The notes under the pieces are model-generated. The model was not told the DNA's origin and ran no database searches. It saw only the letters and a program-made list of their open reading frames with translations. From assembly GCF_946221635.1 (NCBI RefSeq), contig NZ_CAMIHB010000022.1, positions 1 through 64,000 on the forward strand: a stretch of 64,000 nucleotides of DNA, given 5' to 3'. Positions within the stretch are counted from its first letter, which is position 1, and each line of letters starts with the position of its first letter. Positions 18,101-28,514 of the stretch are shown here, in pieces. The position numbers and the translations under genes were made by a program. The DNA comes from an uncultured Rhodoferax sp. GTDB taxonomy: Bacteria > Pseudomonadota > Gammaproteobacteria > Burkholderiales > Burkholderiaceae_C.

Positions 18101-21099
18101 GCGCAGAGACCATCCGCATTGGCATGGTGCGCTATGCCCAGCCGCGCGTGGAATCTGTCGTGACGGCCCAGGGCATGCGGCGCTTCAAGTCCATCATCCT
18201 GCTCAACGGCTTTGCGCAGAACACCTTGCCCTTTGTGGCCGAAGAGCTGGGCGAGCGCGCCCTGGCCGCCATGTTGTATGCGCAGGGCTGGGACGTGTGG
18301 CTGCTGGAGTACCGGGTCAGCCCCTTTCTGCGCGCCTCGGCCCGCTTGTCCAGCATGGACGATATCGGTGCCTGCGACCTGCCTGCGGCTGTCAACCATG
18401 CGCTGGGCGTACTGCAGTCCGAACGCAGTGAAGATGATTTACTGCCCGGGCAGCTCAGCGTGTTCAGCCACTGTGTGGGCTCGGCGTCCACGGCCATGTC
18501 CCTGCTGGGCGGGCACCTCATGCACGAACCGGGCAAGCCCAAGGTGGCGGCCGTGCTGTTCTCGCAGTTCCAACCCTACGTGATTGGTTCCGTCACGGCG
18601 CAGATGCGCCTGCAGGTGGCCTCGCTCATGGTCAACGCGCTGGGCCTGGAGTATGTGAACTTCGCTGCCGGAACCGCGCAGGCGGATGGTCTGCACGCAC
18701 TCATGGACCGCCTGTTTGCCAGCTTCCACTACGACGAGGCCGAGCGCTGCCCGCATGAACATGACTTGCGCGTGCACCAGCCTGACAGCACTTCCTGCAA
18801 ACGCATGGCGGGTTTCCTGAGTCGTTTGTTCCGGCACGACCAGCTCATTGAAAGTCAGCCCGGTCGTCCTGGCACCCACGAGAAGCTGGACCAGTACTTC
18901 GGCCGCACCAACCTGGGCGTGTTCCTGCATGGCGCCAAGTGTGTGGAGTACGAACACCTGGTGGACGCCGATGGCCAGAACATCTATGTCACCGACGAAA
19001 ACGTACGCCGCTACCTGGGCATGCCCGTGATGTTGCTGCATGGCGCGGACAACGTGCTGTTTGACAAGGAATCCCTGCAGGAAACCCAGCGCCAGTTCAG
19101 TCGCGCCTTTGGTGGCCAGCGCCTGGCTACCGGGCTGGACCGCTTTCTGGTGGCTCCCGAGCACGCGCACTTTGATTGCACCATCGGCAAGCGTGCGCCC
19201 GAAGTCATCTTCTCGGAGGTGGTGGACTTCTTCAACAAGGCCCAGGCTGCCAACCTGCCCGAACCAGCCACACAAAACCGCTTGCGGGCGCGTCTGCCAC
19301 GCACCGGCCCACTCAGTGGCTGGGTACGCCGCGAAGGGGCGGACACAGTGTTGCGCGTGTGGATGGAGGTGGACAATGCCCAGGCCGACACGGCCGTGTC
19401 GGCCATGACCTTGTTATCGGTGGGACGCCAGCGCACGGTGCAGGCCTGGCCGCTGGTGAGCAGCCCGCTTGAAGGTCTGGTAGGTGTGGCCCAGGATGCC
19501 GCACCGGACCAGAGCATCGTCTACGCCGTGGCCGACATGCGGGTGCCGGCCGATTGGCAGGGCGCCGTGACTGTGGCCATGGTGAGCCTGCACCGCATTG
19601 CAGCCGATGCCCCCAGCGAGGCGCCGGCAGCTCCACTGAACTGGCCCGAGGTGTGGGGCCAGCCACTGCGTGTGGAGGAGGTCAGCGGCAGCGCGGGACG
19701 CAGCCCGGTTCCGGCCGTGCCTGTGTCGCCAGAGGTCGCCATGGCCGATTACCGACAGACCCTGGCGCAGGCCCAAGGCGCTGCGGGGTGGGCGCTGGCC
19801 CCTACCACAGTGGCCGTGTTGCAGGCCGTAGGCCACGGGGTGCTGCAGCCGCAACCGCTGAACCTGACGCTGGCGGATGCCGTGGCCCTGCTGCGGCCGC
19901 TGGCGGCCCTGGTGCGCGAGCAGCGTGATGTAGCGCTGCGGGCCTTGCCGGGTACGCTGTCGCGCCAGCGCCGCAGCCTGCGCTGGATGCGCGACTGTGT
20001 ATTGCGTTTGCGGGGTGACTTGCTGGTTCCGTCGCGTGGTTTGCGTTTTGTGGCGGCCACCTGCCGCCACCCTGGCATTACCGAACTGGAAGCCGCACGC
20101 AGCGACCATGTGCTGCAGCAACTGGCCCAGCAGCAGCGCCAGACGCCCGCATCCTTCATGTGGATGCTGGGTGACCAGATCTACGCCGACGCACGGGCCG
20201 GCCTGGCTTCGGGCAGCTCGCCCATCGAAGCGCTGCTACCGCGCTACCGCGAGGCGTTTGCCTCGCCGGGGTTCAAACAGCTGGCCCGCAGCCTGCCGCT
20301 CTACATGGTGATGGATGACCATGAGATTGCCGACAACTGGAGCCGTGACGAGGAGCGCCTGGGCAGCCAGCGTGCGGTGCTGGCGCGCAACGCGCTCAGC
20401 GCCTTTGCGGCCTTCCAGCGCGCCCATGGCCCGGCACCCATGGGGCCACAAGGCCATGACGGCGTGGTGTCGCATGCGGATGCGGCCTTTCTCTCGCTCA
20501 ACACCCGGGTGCACCGCAGCCGCGCTCTCGGCCCGGGCCGCCGCCTTCTGGAGCCCGGCCAATGGCAGTTGCTGCAGGACTGGCTGTTGCAGGAGGATGC
20601 GCGCGGAGCCCACGCCAAGTTCATTGCCACAGGTTCGGTGCTTGCGCCAGGCCTGGAAGGGGGGCAAGGGTGGCCCTCGCCGCGCTCTACCGACAATTGG
20701 CAACTGGTGGAAACCGAGCGCCAGCGGGTGCTGGACTTCATCGCCGAGCGTCGTATCCGCAACGTGGTCTTTCTCTCGGGCGACTACCACTGCGCGGCCA
20801 GCGCCACCATCACCTTCAGCCACAGCCCGGTCAAGGCCTATGCGCTGGTCACCCCCGCGCTGCACGCGCCGCTGCGCTTTGCCAACGTCGCTGCAGGCGA
20901 GGTGCTGGCGCAGGAGACCGTGCCCCTGCCCGGTGGCCACGCGCAGATTGCGGCCCAGGCCTGGAATGGCGATGGATGGCTGGAGTGCGAGCTTCAGCCT
21001 CTGGCGGGCGGTGGGCAGCGGCTGCGCGCTGCGTTCCGCATGCAGCGCTTTGATATGGCCGAGCCAGACCATCGGACGATGGAGTGGGAGTTGCGCTGA
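15175..21099 (+). CDS. Giant three-module protein: GMC oxidoreductase, alpha/beta hydrolase, PhoD-like metallophosphatase
   Basis: A 1974-residue single open frame. Module 1 (about 15-605) is a cholesterol-oxidase-like GMC flavoprotein: FAD site VVGSGYGGSVAAL, a cysteine cluster CVGCGDCCSGC near 223-233 that could hold an iron-sulfur centre, and the active-site segment TVHPLGGCRM near 537. Residues 605-1000 are a region I cannot assign. Module 2 (about 1004-1370) is an alpha/beta hydrolase (ILLNGFAQNTLPF) whose nucleophile elbow reads SHCVGS, so Cys replaces Ser; a candidate acid lies in LLHGADNVLFD and the histidine in APEHAHFD. Module 3 (about 1620-1974) has PhoD-type metal motifs: MLGDQIYAD, MDDHEIADNW and FLSGDYHCA. 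No signal peptide, so probably cytoplasmic. ATG 15175 follows AGGGGG. Substrate unknown; sterol-like or lipid compounds are a guess. Confidence 0.88.
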   Translation: MHWLSHGVEQLITSTEKENYAPEVLVVGSGYGGSVAALRFAEHGRSVALLERGNEYLAGEFPTDFGQFGGFVRAEVGGNPARGQGAAAVGYEDALFDFRLGARASALVGNGLGGGSLINAAVALRPDARVFQQEVWPAALRESSLEADYALATQMLEVQSPQAQRASPACVPQHTAKYQRMQDMGRAAAERFASANLKVSTEDVPLAIEFRQGAPLNLGPRDACVGCGDCCSGCNHNAKLSLDKTYLPRAVQAGARLFTGVSVLYVLHKPDLAHPGRDWEVHCVRTTERGTWEQSFQAQEGPLNAAYEFVLRAGRVVLSAGTFGSSEILLRSQTYGLSVAHTWLGKGISANGDDLSAAYDMDDKANALGEGSGAPRPLDDKVGPTISAVIRFHDEKDHTQSTVTEDGGIPGMLGPIVGEMLSTLGVLPQLARFGLRQTGRWDPLVSDPRRTARSLVMLGMGHDSATGEAGLARPESRLAWSWAKGAVDAAPGLHRSRGTSVEALGAEFLPNPASGVLPDKIASVLSGPKGDSGWVTVHPLGGCRMAASPTLGVVNHQGQVFQPDGSVHRGLMVMDGSVIPGSLGVNPLLTITALAERACRLILQEEPAGVPLAQALPEHPPLAPTVRAEPDAARGAVLAEVLRGPLQVEPDAPMPDWWPQGQVAPAAALFLEMDVADWTRLWQEPTHALQAVPGEAVARSLTASRLVIDHPQGPSRVLQVTGGTVQLFRAAPDGFVARACRTVRAGLTYWIARWGPDRTRPKEAGQKQPLLNMLWDGLKMLWHAGAARTFDYRLTLSDGERSWYLEGKKLIQPALSWGELWAWMGKKWQQGGWPAPQRRSVWDQLTQLDVRLMQAKGGRVLAAGRLAMDVPEMVRRIAPQMKPGPDTVNALAAFISYPLAILRYVVSSRMLDFRLPDYKADLPETDPASLPDDGHFELTADQYPPIRLPGGRSVPPAAPVCLTVALRAGEDPQALGAETIRIGMVRYAQPRVESVVTAQGMRRFKSIILLNGFAQNTLPFVAEELGERALAAMLYAQGWDVWLLEYRVSPFLRASARLSSMDDIGACDLPAAVNHALGVLQSERSEDDLLPGQLSVFSHCVGSASTAMSLLGGHLMHEPGKPKVAAVLFSQFQPYVIGSVTAQMRLQVASLMVNALGLEYVNFAAGTAQADGLHALMDRLFASFHYDEAERCPHEHDLRVHQPDSTSCKRMAGFLSRLFRHDQLIESQPGRPGTHEKLDQYFGRTNLGVFLHGAKCVEYEHLVDADGQNIYVTDENVRRYLGMPVMLLHGADNVLFDKESLQETQRQFSRAFGGQRLATGLDRFLVAPEHAHFDCTIGKRAPEVIFSEVVDFFNKAQAANLPEPATQNRLRARLPRTGPLSGWVRREGADTVLRVWMEVDNAQADTAVSAMTLLSVGRQRTVQAWPLVSSPLEGLVGVAQDAAPDQSIVYAVADMRVPADWQGAVTVAMVSLHRIAADAPSEAPAAPLNWPEVWGQPLRVEEVSGSAGRSPVPAVPVSPEVAMADYRQTLAQAQGAAGWALAPTTVAVLQAVGHGVLQPQPLNLTLADAVALLRPLAALVREQRDVALRALPGTLSRQRRSLRWMRDCVLRLRGDLLVPSRGLRFVAATCRHPGITELEAARSDHVLQQLAQQQRQTPASFMWMLGDQIYADARAGLASGSSPIEALLPRYREAFASPGFKQLARSLPLYMVMDDHEIADNWSRDEERLGSQRAVLARNALSAFAAFQRAHGPAPMGPQGHDGVVSHADAAFLSLNTRVHRSRALGPGRRLLEPGQWQLLQDWLLQEDARGAHAKFIATGSVLAPGLEGGQGWPSPRSTDNWQLVETERQRVLDFIAERRIRNVVFLSGDYHCAASATITFSHSPVKAYALVTPALHAPLRFANVAAGEVLAQETVPLPGGHAQIAAQAWNGDGWLECELQPLAGGGQRLRAAFRMQRFDMAEPDHRTMEWELR

Positions 21100-21110
21100 G
21101 CCGTTTGGGC

Positions 21111-21131
21111 GCCCGGCGCTGGTCGCCGGGC
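21111..21131 (+). terminator. GC-rich hairpin after the giant fusion gene
   Basis: GCCCGGCG (21111-21118) pairs perfectly with CGCCGGGC (21124-21131) twelve bases past the stop. No T tract follows, so it may be a weak terminator or only an RNA 3' stabiliser. Confidence 0.45.
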
Positions 21132-21183
21132 TTGAGATAGGTCAAACTGCTGCCAAGGTGGTGGGGCAGCCTGCTTTTCAGGT

Positions 21184-21211
21184 CTTGAAATTCGCGCCGG
21201 CAGCCCCCAAG
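21184..21211 (+). promoter_or_regulatory. Sigma-32 heat-shock promoter of clpB
   Basis: CTTGAAA at 21184-21190, a 13-base spacer, then CCCCCAAG at 21204-21211, close to the heat-shock consensus CTTGAAA-N11-16-CCCCATNT. It lies 38 bases before the clpB start, the expected gene for this control. Confidence 0.8.
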
Positions 21212-21248
21212 CTGGGAAGCATCCAATTATTTCGTCGCGGGAACTGCT

Positions 21249-23840
<2,592 letters not shown>

Positions 23841-23851
23841 GGAGACTGTGC

Positions 23852-24133
23852 ATGAAAGCAATATGGAATGGTGTGGTGATTGCCCAAAGCGATGACACCG
23901 TCATGGTGGAAGGCAACCACTACTTCCCGGCCAGTAGCCTGAACCGCGACTACGTGCAGTTCAGCAACCACAAGACCAGCTGCGCCTGGAAGGGCCAGGC
24001 CAGCTACTACTCGCTGCTGGTCAACGGCGAGATGAACCCCGATGCCGTCTGGTACTACGCCGACCCCAAACCCGAGGCCGACATGGTGCGGGACCGGGTG
24101 GCCTTCTGGAAGGGTGTGCAGGTCACTGCTTAG
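23852..24133 (+). CDS. DUF427 domain protein
   Basis: A 93-residue protein of the DUF427 family: MKAIWNGVVIAQSDDTVMVEGNHYFP at the start, then CAWKGQASYYSLLVNGE and NPDAVWYYADPKPEA, the conserved parts of the fold. The family is widespread, has a small beta-rich barrel-like structure and no proven activity. It starts 11 bases after clpB with GGAG before the ATG, so it is likely read with clpB and could be heat-induced, but I see no evidence on what it does. Confidence 0.88.
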   Translation: MKAIWNGVVIAQSDDTVMVEGNHYFPASSLNRDYVQFSNHKTSCAWKGQASYYSLLVNGEMNPDAVWYYADPKPEADMVRDRVAFWKGVQVTA

Positions 24134-24146
24134 GCAGTTTAAGAGC

Positions 24147-24202
24147 AAAATCGGTGTCTAGCCCACGTCGAATGTGCGCGAACAGCTACTAATTTTGTAG
24201 CG
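24147..24202 (+). repeat. Dispersed intergenic repeat, copy 3
   Basis: TCTAGCCCACGTCGAATGTG, then CGCGAACAGCTACTAATTTT and GTAGCG: the family order in plus orientation, 13 bases past the DUF427 stop. The AT hairpin (CTACTAATTTTGTAG) keeps its arms although the sequence differs from other copies. Confidence 0.75.
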
Positions 24203-24336
24203 TTTTCGCGCCGGGCCAACGGGTTGGGGCTTGTAGGTCTACTCCTACACAAAGTCGGGAATCTGTCCTCTGGTTTCAAGCACGTGCGTCCGCCACACTG
24301 ACGCCGTGGTTTTGAATCACTACAGAAGGACAAATC

Positions 24337-24810
24337 ATGAACTCGTACCCCATCTCTACCAACCAGCACCGCACGTTCCGCCTGCATCCTTTGATTGCGG
24401 TCGCAGCCGGATCGGTGATCTTGGTCAGCCTGCTGGGCGCCGCCGCCATTACGGGCATTCTTCCTACCTCCAATGCCAAAGCATCTGACGCTGCGGCCGT
24501 CAGTGCCCCGGCCGACGTGTCTGCGGCGCCTGCGCACAATGCCTTGCAGAAAGCCGGAAGCCAAAAGGTAGCAACCCAAAAGACCTCCACGCAGGTTGCT
24601 GCCAACTCGGCCCCTGTGCAACCTGCGGCTGCTCCAGCGGCGCCGGCGCAGAAGAACAGCGTGGTGGGTATCGGTGTGGGCGCCCTGGTGGGCGGTGCGC
24701 TGGGTAGCCAGTTTGGCAGTGGCGACGGCAAGACCCTGGCCACCATCGCTGGCGCCGTGGGCGGTGGCTACGTTGGCAATGAGATTGCCAAGAAGAACGC
24801 AGCCCCCTGA
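24337..24810 (+). CDS. Glycine-zipper 2TM domain protein (17 kDa surface antigen-like)
   Basis: A 157-residue envelope protein. Residues about 18-40 (LHPLIAVAAGSVILVSLLGAAAI) form a membrane anchor or uncleaved signal; no lipobox Cys is seen. Residues 45-105 are low-complexity Ala/Ser/Gln/Lys. The C-terminus is a glycine zipper (VVGIGVGALVGGALGSQFG, then TIAGAVGGGYVGNEIAKKNA) typical of outer-membrane-associated Rickettsia 17 kDa-like proteins. An RNA hairpin (TGTAGG with CCTACA, 24232-24249) lies in the leader region. It stands alone; a structural or stress role in the envelope is likely but not proven. Confidence 0.82.
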   Translation: MNSYPISTNQHRTFRLHPLIAVAAGSVILVSLLGAAAITGILPTSNAKASDAAAVSAPADVSAAPAHNALQKAGSQKVATQKTSTQVAANSAPVQPAAAPAAPAQKNSVVGIGVGALVGGALGSQFGSGDGKTLATIAGAVGGGYVGNEIAKKNAAP

Positions 24811-24823
24811 TCCTCTGGCTCCG

Positions 24824-25741
24824 TTAGAGTGCCTGCCGCCACTGTCGGATCTGTTCCACCGTGGCGGTGGCGCCACCGCACACAATGAACAGCACGTTCT
24901 GGTACGGTGCCAGCGCCGCATGGGCCTCATAGGCCAGCGCCAGGCTGGCGCCACAGGCCGGCTCCACCAGCACACGGTGGTCGCTCAGAAACCGCTCACA
25001 CGCCTCCAACGCACTCGCATCTGACACGCGCACACTCTGCACCGGGCGCTGCTGCGTCCACTGAAAAGCCTGTTCACACACACGTTTGGCCCCGAGAGAG
25101 CTGGCAACGCTGGTGATGGCGTCCAGCGCTACCGTGTGCCCGGCCTGCATGGCCGCATGCAGCGACGCCGCACCGTCCGTTTCCACCGCAATGATGGGCA
25201 CCTGCCCCCAGCCATTGCGCGCCATGCCCTCAGCCACGCCCGACAGCAGGCCACCACCACCCACCGACAGCACCACCGCTTCAGGCACCACGCCCGCGTG
25301 GGCCACTTCGTCAATCATGCTGGCGTGACCCGTCCACAGCAGCGGGTCGTCAAACGGGTGCAAAAACGCATCGTCAGGCCCCACCAGCGAGAGCGCCACC
25401 TCATTCGCCTCTTGCCAAGACGCACCATGCACGATCACGTCCGCATCCTCCAGCCGCAGCAGCTCTTGCGCCCGCGCCGTGGTGGTCTGCGGCACCACCA
25501 CCGTCACGGGGATGTCCATCACCCGCCCCGCATACGCCACCGCCATGCCCGCATTGCCGCCCGACGACGACACGAAGCGCTTGGCCCCGCGCTGCGCATG
25601 GATCTGGCAGGCATGGCCAATGCCACGAATCTTGAAACTACCGGGTGGCTGCAGGGCTTCCATCTTGAGCCAGACGGCGCGCTGTGCGAGCTGGCTGAGG
25701 GCGCGGGATTCTAGGAGAGGGGTTTGTAGGTGGAGGGACAT
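24824..25741 (-). CDS. Serine/threonine dehydratase-like PLP enzyme
   Basis: Fold-type II pyridoxal phosphate enzyme, probably deaminating L-serine or L-threonine to pyruvate or 2-oxobutyrate. The 305-residue product has the PLP lysine in QPPGSFKIRG near residue 37, the Ser-rich loop SSSGGNAGMAVAYAG near 59-73, and the phosphate-binding glycine loop SVGGGGLLSGV near 160. It lacks the C-terminal ACT regulatory domain of biosynthetic IlvA, so it resembles catabolic or eukaryotic-type serine dehydratases. Convergent with the glycine-zipper gene (13 bases between stops). Substrate preference cannot be settled from sequence. Confidence 0.88.
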   Translation of the reverse strand: MSLHLQTPLLESRALSQLAQRAVWLKMEALQPPGSFKIRGIGHACQIHAQRGAKRFVSSSGGNAGMAVAYAGRVMDIPVTVVVPQTTTARAQELLRLEDADVIVHGASWQEANEVALSLVGPDDAFLHPFDDPLLWTGHASMIDEVAHAGVVPEAVVLSVGGGGLLSGVAEGMARNGWGQVPIIAVETDGAASLHAAMQAGHTVALDAITSVASSLGAKRVCEQAFQWTQQRPVQSVRVSDASALEACERFLSDHRVLVEPACGASLALAYEAHAALAPYQNVLFIVCGGATATVEQIRQWRQAL

Positions 25742-26004
25742 GGTGGATGGTAAAGGGCTTGATCGGGGCGCGGATTAATTACCTGCCGCTAAATTAATGC
25801 TGGTTGTTGCAATTCGGCCAAAGCTGGCATTCGGCGTGCAGCCGCAAATAGAAGGCTCTCGATTCAATGTGGTATTCCGAATACTGCGACTTAGTGAATG
25901 CATGGCGGTGGGAAACGGTCATTCGCATGAGCAGTCAAATGGGCAATGTGCAAGCTGAATGTCGTAAAGTACAAACACAACACACCTATCAGGGAGTATG
26001 TGCA

Positions 26005-27021
26005 ATGCAGAAAAGTTCGATTGATCGAATTCGTGAGTCTGGCGGTCGTATGGACATTGGTACTCCAGACGACACGAGCCATATTGAAGGCATATTGACA
26101 ATTGGCGAGAACTTGTACGTAGTGAAACAACAAGGCATTTATGTCATCAAGCTAGCAGACCAGATTGATCCTAAACGCACCAACGCTTCCATTCCCGCAG
26201 TGCAACAAAAAATTGTTCCACTTGGCTCTGATTCAACTTTAGTGGCAAAGACATTATTAACAGCACACGAACTGTTCAACGAAAAGGTATTGCCAAAAGA
26301 GTTTGACACCACAAAAGCCAAACTACATGCGCTGGATGCCCTGAAGGATTTGGCAGCTTTAGGGGATATCTGCACTGCATTTCAAGCAACTGAAGCTCAA
26401 AAAATCTCCGAATTCAAAGTTTCTATTCAACCTAAAGGCGCTTTGTTATTGCCATCTATCGCAGATATGGATGCCATTACAAAAAACATTTTTCAAAAAG
26501 CAGATCACATCCAACGCAGCTTGCTAAGCATTGTGAAACTTTTTTATAAAAAGTCAGCGGATGTGAATGGTATTGATGACTTGCTCACTCACGCTACTAA
26601 GACCTATGGCCCCAATGACGCATTGGTGCAGTACGTTAGTAGTGTGTCCGAAATACTCACACTAATCAGACTCACCCGCAACACTCTAGAACACCCACAC
26701 CCACCAAGCAATCACGCGGTTATTACCGATTTTTCATTACGCTCTGACGGTGCAATTTCAAGACCTAGCATTGAAGTGTTCGCAAGAGGCAAGCATTACG
26801 AGTCAATGTTCTTGGCCGAAATAATGGACGCGATATTTGAACAGCTCCCCATCATTTTTGAAGGGATGATGGCTGCTCTGTGTGAGAAGCATATAGTTTC
26901 ATTCGGTGGTCGCAAGCTGCATTTGATTGAAATGCGGGATGAGCACCGTAGCAAGCTTAATAAGTACGTTAAGTATGCATACGGTATAGAAATCAACGGC
27001 CAGATCGCAAAATTTGGCTAA
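26005..27021 (+). CDS. AT-rich orphan protein of unknown function
   Basis: I do not recognise this 338-residue protein. It starts at ATG 26005, eight bases after AGGGAG; the frame is open to 25867 but without ribosome site. Base composition is plainly lower in GC than all neighbours, with many AAA, ATT, TTA and CAA codons. The N-terminal 65 residues look beta-rich (GILTIGENLYVVKQQGIYVIKLADQ); the rest is mainly helical, with a stretch FKVSIQPKGALLLPSIADMDAITK and a segment LIRLTRNTLEHPHPP that resembles an R(N)xxxH HEPN-like motif. No membrane segment or signal peptide. Probably horizontally acquired; the HEPN-like motif might mean an RNase or defence role, but that is speculative. Confidence 0.75.
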   Translation: MQKSSIDRIRESGGRMDIGTPDDTSHIEGILTIGENLYVVKQQGIYVIKLADQIDPKRTNASIPAVQQKIVPLGSDSTLVAKTLLTAHELFNEKVLPKEFDTTKAKLHALDALKDLAALGDICTAFQATEAQKISEFKVSIQPKGALLLPSIADMDAITKNIFQKADHIQRSLLSIVKLFYKKSADVNGIDDLLTHATKTYGPNDALVQYVSSVSEILTLIRLTRNTLEHPHPPSNHAVITDFSLRSDGAISRPSIEVFARGKHYESMFLAEIMDAIFEQLPIIFEGMMAALCEKHIVSFGGRKLHLIEMRDEHRSKLNKYVKYAYGIEINGQIAKFG

Positions 27022-27079
27022 CACCACTATAGTTTGGGTAATCGTTTGACTATATGAACGACTAGTTTCAGTTTTTTTC

Positions 27080-28501
27080 TTACAGCGAATAAGTAGTCAT
27101 CAACCTCCTCACCGCCCCCCGCGCCTCGTTCCTCAGCTCCCCCACATCCACCCCCCGCAGCACATCGTCCTCCACAACGCGCTGCCCATTCACCCACAGC
27201 CCTTTGAGCGCAGGCCGTCCGCCGCTGGCCACCGGCCCCACGGCCACGTCGTGCAGCCCAAAGTAGCGCGGGTCGTCCAGCGCGTAGAGCGCGATGTCGG
27301 CGGCCATGCCGGGGGCTAACGTGCCTATGGCGTCCAGGCCCAGCACCTTGGCGCCGCCGGAGGTGCCCCAGGCCACTACGTCGTCGGCGGTCACTGCGGT
27401 GCTTTCGCCTTCGCCATTGCCGCCGCGATAGAGAGGCTGGCTGCGGTCACCCGCCGCGGCGCGTTGCATGAGCCAGGCGGCGTGTACTTCGGAGATCATG
27501 TCTGCGGCTTCGTTGGACGCAGCGCCGTCCACACCCATGGAGATAGGTACGCCCGCAGCCTGCAGCGCCAGGATGGGGGCGATGCCGCTGCCCAGGCGGC
27601 CGTTGCTTTGCGGGCAGTGGGCGATGCCGGTGCCGGTGCTGCCCAGCAGCGCAATCTCTTCGGCGTCCAGCTTCACCAGGTGCGCAAACCACACGTCGCT
27701 GCCTAGCCATTCATGCTCCGCCACAAAGCGCACCGGGCTCATGCCGTGCATGCTGTGCACGGAGTCCTGGTAGCTCACGGTTTCTGACAAATGCGAGTGC
27801 AGGCGCAGCCCTAAGCTGCGTGCGGTGCGGGCGCATTCCACCAGCTCGGCGGGGGCCATGGAGTAGGGCGGTGTGGTGGGCGCCATGACCACGCGACGCA
27901 TGGCATTGGGCGATGCGTCGTGGTAGCGCGCGGTGAGGCGCTGCACGTCGCCCAGAAAGCCGTCCAAGGTCTCGGGGCGCAGGGCCTGGGGTAGTTCGGC
28001 TTCCAGTTGGCGCGTCTTGGTGGCGCCACCACGGCACAGCACCATGCGCAGGCCCATGCGCTCGGCCTCTTCAAACAGGATGGCCGAACTGTCAAACGGC
28101 ATGCCGGGGTAGTAGAGGTAGTTGTGGTCAGCCACGGTGCCGCAGCCCGACAGCGCCAGCTCCAGCAGGCCGATTCGCACGGCGGTGCGGAACAGGCCTT
28201 CGTCAAACGCAGCGCGAAAGCGGTAGGGCGTGGCGGCCAGCCAAGCGGTGAGTGGCAGGTCCAGCCCATGCGCGTCGCCCTTGATGAGCGACTGGAACAG
28301 GTGGTGGTGCGTGTTGACCCAGGCGGGGTAGACCACGCAGTCGGTGGCGTCCACGATGCGTTCACCGGGCTCGGGCGTGAGCTGGCCGATGGCGTCGATC
28401 AGGTTGCCACGGATGCGGATGTCGGGCCCGGCGGTGCGGGAGGCAGCGCCGCGCTGGCCGGTGACGATGGCGGCGGCGTTGCGGATGAGGGTAGAGGTCA
28501 T
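27080..28501 (-). CDS. Amidohydrolase, 8-oxoguanine deaminase-like
   Basis: A 473-residue metal-dependent hydrolase of the amidohydrolase superfamily, closest by motif to 8-oxoguanine/guanine deaminases and ATZ/TRZ enzymes. Metal ligands are visible: NTHHHLFQSL (His65 and His67), a later LHSHLSET, HCPQSNGRLG and GVDGAASNEA with the conserved Asp. Start ATG 28501 is chosen for its family-like N-terminus (TLIRNAAAIVTG); the open frame extends into the permease gene. It is the last gene of an operon with an NMT1-type ABC transporter and a Rieske oxygenase. With the leader RNA this points to breakdown of an oxidised or modified purine; the precise substrate is inferred, not shown. Confidence 0.85.
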   Translation of the reverse strand: MTSTLIRNAAAIVTGQRGAASRTAGPDIRIRGNLIDAIGQLTPEPGERIVDATDCVVYPAWVNTHHHLFQSLIKGDAHGLDLPLTAWLAATPYRFRAAFDEGLFRTAVRIGLLELALSGCGTVADHNYLYYPGMPFDSSAILFEEAERMGLRMVLCRGGATKTRQLEAELPQALRPETLDGFLGDVQRLTARYHDASPNAMRRVVMAPTTPPYSMAPAELVECARTARSLGLRLHSHLSETVSYQDSVHSMHGMSPVRFVAEHEWLGSDVWFAHLVKLDAEEIALLGSTGTGIAHCPQSNGRLGSGIAPILALQAAGVPISMGVDGAASNEAADMISEVHAAWLMQRAAAGDRSQPLYRGGNGEGESTAVTADDVVAWGTSGGAKVLGLDAIGTLAPGMAADIALYALDDPRYFGLHDVAVGPVASGGRPALKGLWVNGQRVVEDDVLRGVDVGELRNEARGAVRRLMTTYSL

Positions 28502-28514
28502 AGGTGTGATGTGC

